From positions 1 to 40,683 of the forward strand of contig CALAZP010000137.1 in the NCBI GenBank assembly GCA_937926355.1: a stretch of 40,683 bases of DNA, written 5' to 3'. Origin of the DNA: an uncultured Saprospirales bacterium (GTDB lineage Bacteria; Bacteroidota; Bacteroidia; Chitinophagales; Saprospiraceae). Under the pieces are notes generated by a model. The model searched no databases and was not told the origin of the DNA. It saw nothing but the letters and a program-made list of their open reading frames with translations. The position numbers were made by a program, and so were the translations under genes. Positions 40,531 through 40,683 of this stretch are shown here, one piece after another (position 1 is the stretch's first letter; every line of letters begins with the position of its first letter).

Positions 40531-40683
40531 TTAAAGTGAAAATTTCTTCATTTTTATTTTCATCTTGTAAATCAACCAATACATAGATGGAACTACCACA
40601 AGGGTTAAAAAAGTAGCAAAGGTAAGTCCGTATATTACCGTCCATGCCATAGGGCCCCAGATGGCTGTATTGTCTCCTCCAAT
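40531..40683 (-). CDS. C-terminal end of an RND efflux transporter permease (partial)
   Basis: Fifty codons and a stop (TAA at 40533-40531) remain in the window; the gene continues beyond base 40683. The visible sequence includes GGDNTAIWGPMAWTVIYGLT followed by FATFLTLVVVPSMYWLIYKM and a basic tail. This is the last periplasmic turn and final membrane helix typical of RND (HAE1/AcrB-like) permeases, where FATFLTLVVVPVMY is a recurring C-terminal pattern. It would be part of a proton-driven efflux pump in the inner membrane. pdxH follows by 11 bases. Substrate cannot be inferred. Confidence 0.85.
   Translation of the reverse strand: MGGDNTAIWGPMAWTVIYGLTFATFLTLVVVPSMYWLIYKMKIKMKKFSL

Noticed and set aside
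40520..40645. N-terminal extension of pdxH to 40645
   Set aside because: The extension would make the protein 42 residues longer than the family norm. The region encodes, in another frame, the C-terminus of an RND permease and its stop codon.
1..40683. tRNA or rRNA genes, CRISPR arrays, prophage or integron structures
   Set aside because: No cloverleaf-like segment, no regularly spaced repeats, and no integrase, capsid or attachment-site features were found by reading. A tRNAscan or CRISPR search was not possible here.

Overview
The window looks like a chromosomal segment of a member of the Bacteroidota, most likely Cytophagales (a Cyclobacteriaceae-like marine or soil bacterium). The evidence is low GC; promoter-like boxes matching the phylum consensus TAnnTTTG; few Shine-Dalgarno sites and several TTG starts; bacillithiol synthesis (BshB1); a Bacteroidota-type aromatic amino acid operon (pheA, aminotransferase, tyrA, DAHP synthase-chorismate mutase); a short RRM protein; and many exported proteins with N-terminal signals ending in A/G-Q. 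The taxonomic call is inference. There are no tRNA or rRNA genes, no CRISPR array and no intact mobile element. Most genes are housekeeping.

Layout. 1-7.4 kb: 3' part of a metZ-like sulfhydrylase gene broken by an in-frame TAA, a hypothetical protein, an OPT-family transporter, two M28 peptidases facing each other across a strong two-way terminator, and a MazG-like pyrophosphohydrolase. 7.5-12.4 kb: fold-III arginine decarboxylase, alpha-glucan phosphorylase, a small exported protein, and a gene-poor stretch holding the fossil of an IS3-type transposase OrfA. 12.5-16.7 kb: a methyltransferase, a QueA-like protein, an exported alpha/beta hydrolase, an RRM protein and an RlmK-like 23S rRNA methyltransferase. 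16.7-20.4 kb: a divergent sigma-70-like factor, a single-pass membrane protein, and two paralogous membrane proteins with exported propeller-like domains and basic cytoplasmic tails. This is the least understood block.

20.4-25.4 kb: a minus-strand operon for phenylalanine and tyrosine synthesis, with an enoyl-CoA hydratase (and perhaps the two propeller genes) downstream. In front of pheA lies a complete ribosome-mediated attenuator: a 21-residue leader peptide with eight consecutive Tyr/Phe codons, a 10-bp antiterminator pairing at its 3' end, and a GAAA-loop terminator followed by nine U. This is the most striking element in the window.

25.4-40.7 kb: an exported propeller-like protein, a glycosyltransferase fused to a degenerate sugar-phosphate transferase, recR, a lipoyl acyltransferase (E2), a CoA-binding protein, an NqrM-like small protein, mazG, a bifunctional nuclease, ltaE, dapF, an HtrA-type protease, an RlmL-like methyltransferase, bshB1, an amidohydrolase lipoprotein, a GNAT acetyltransferase, pdxH and the C-terminal end of an RND efflux pump.

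The packing is unusual. Of twelve convergent gene pairs, eight overlap at their 3' ends, and terminators are replaced by hairpins that lie over stop codons or inside the opposing gene. Coordinates and motifs were read directly from the sequence. Family names are from memory of protein families, with no database search.
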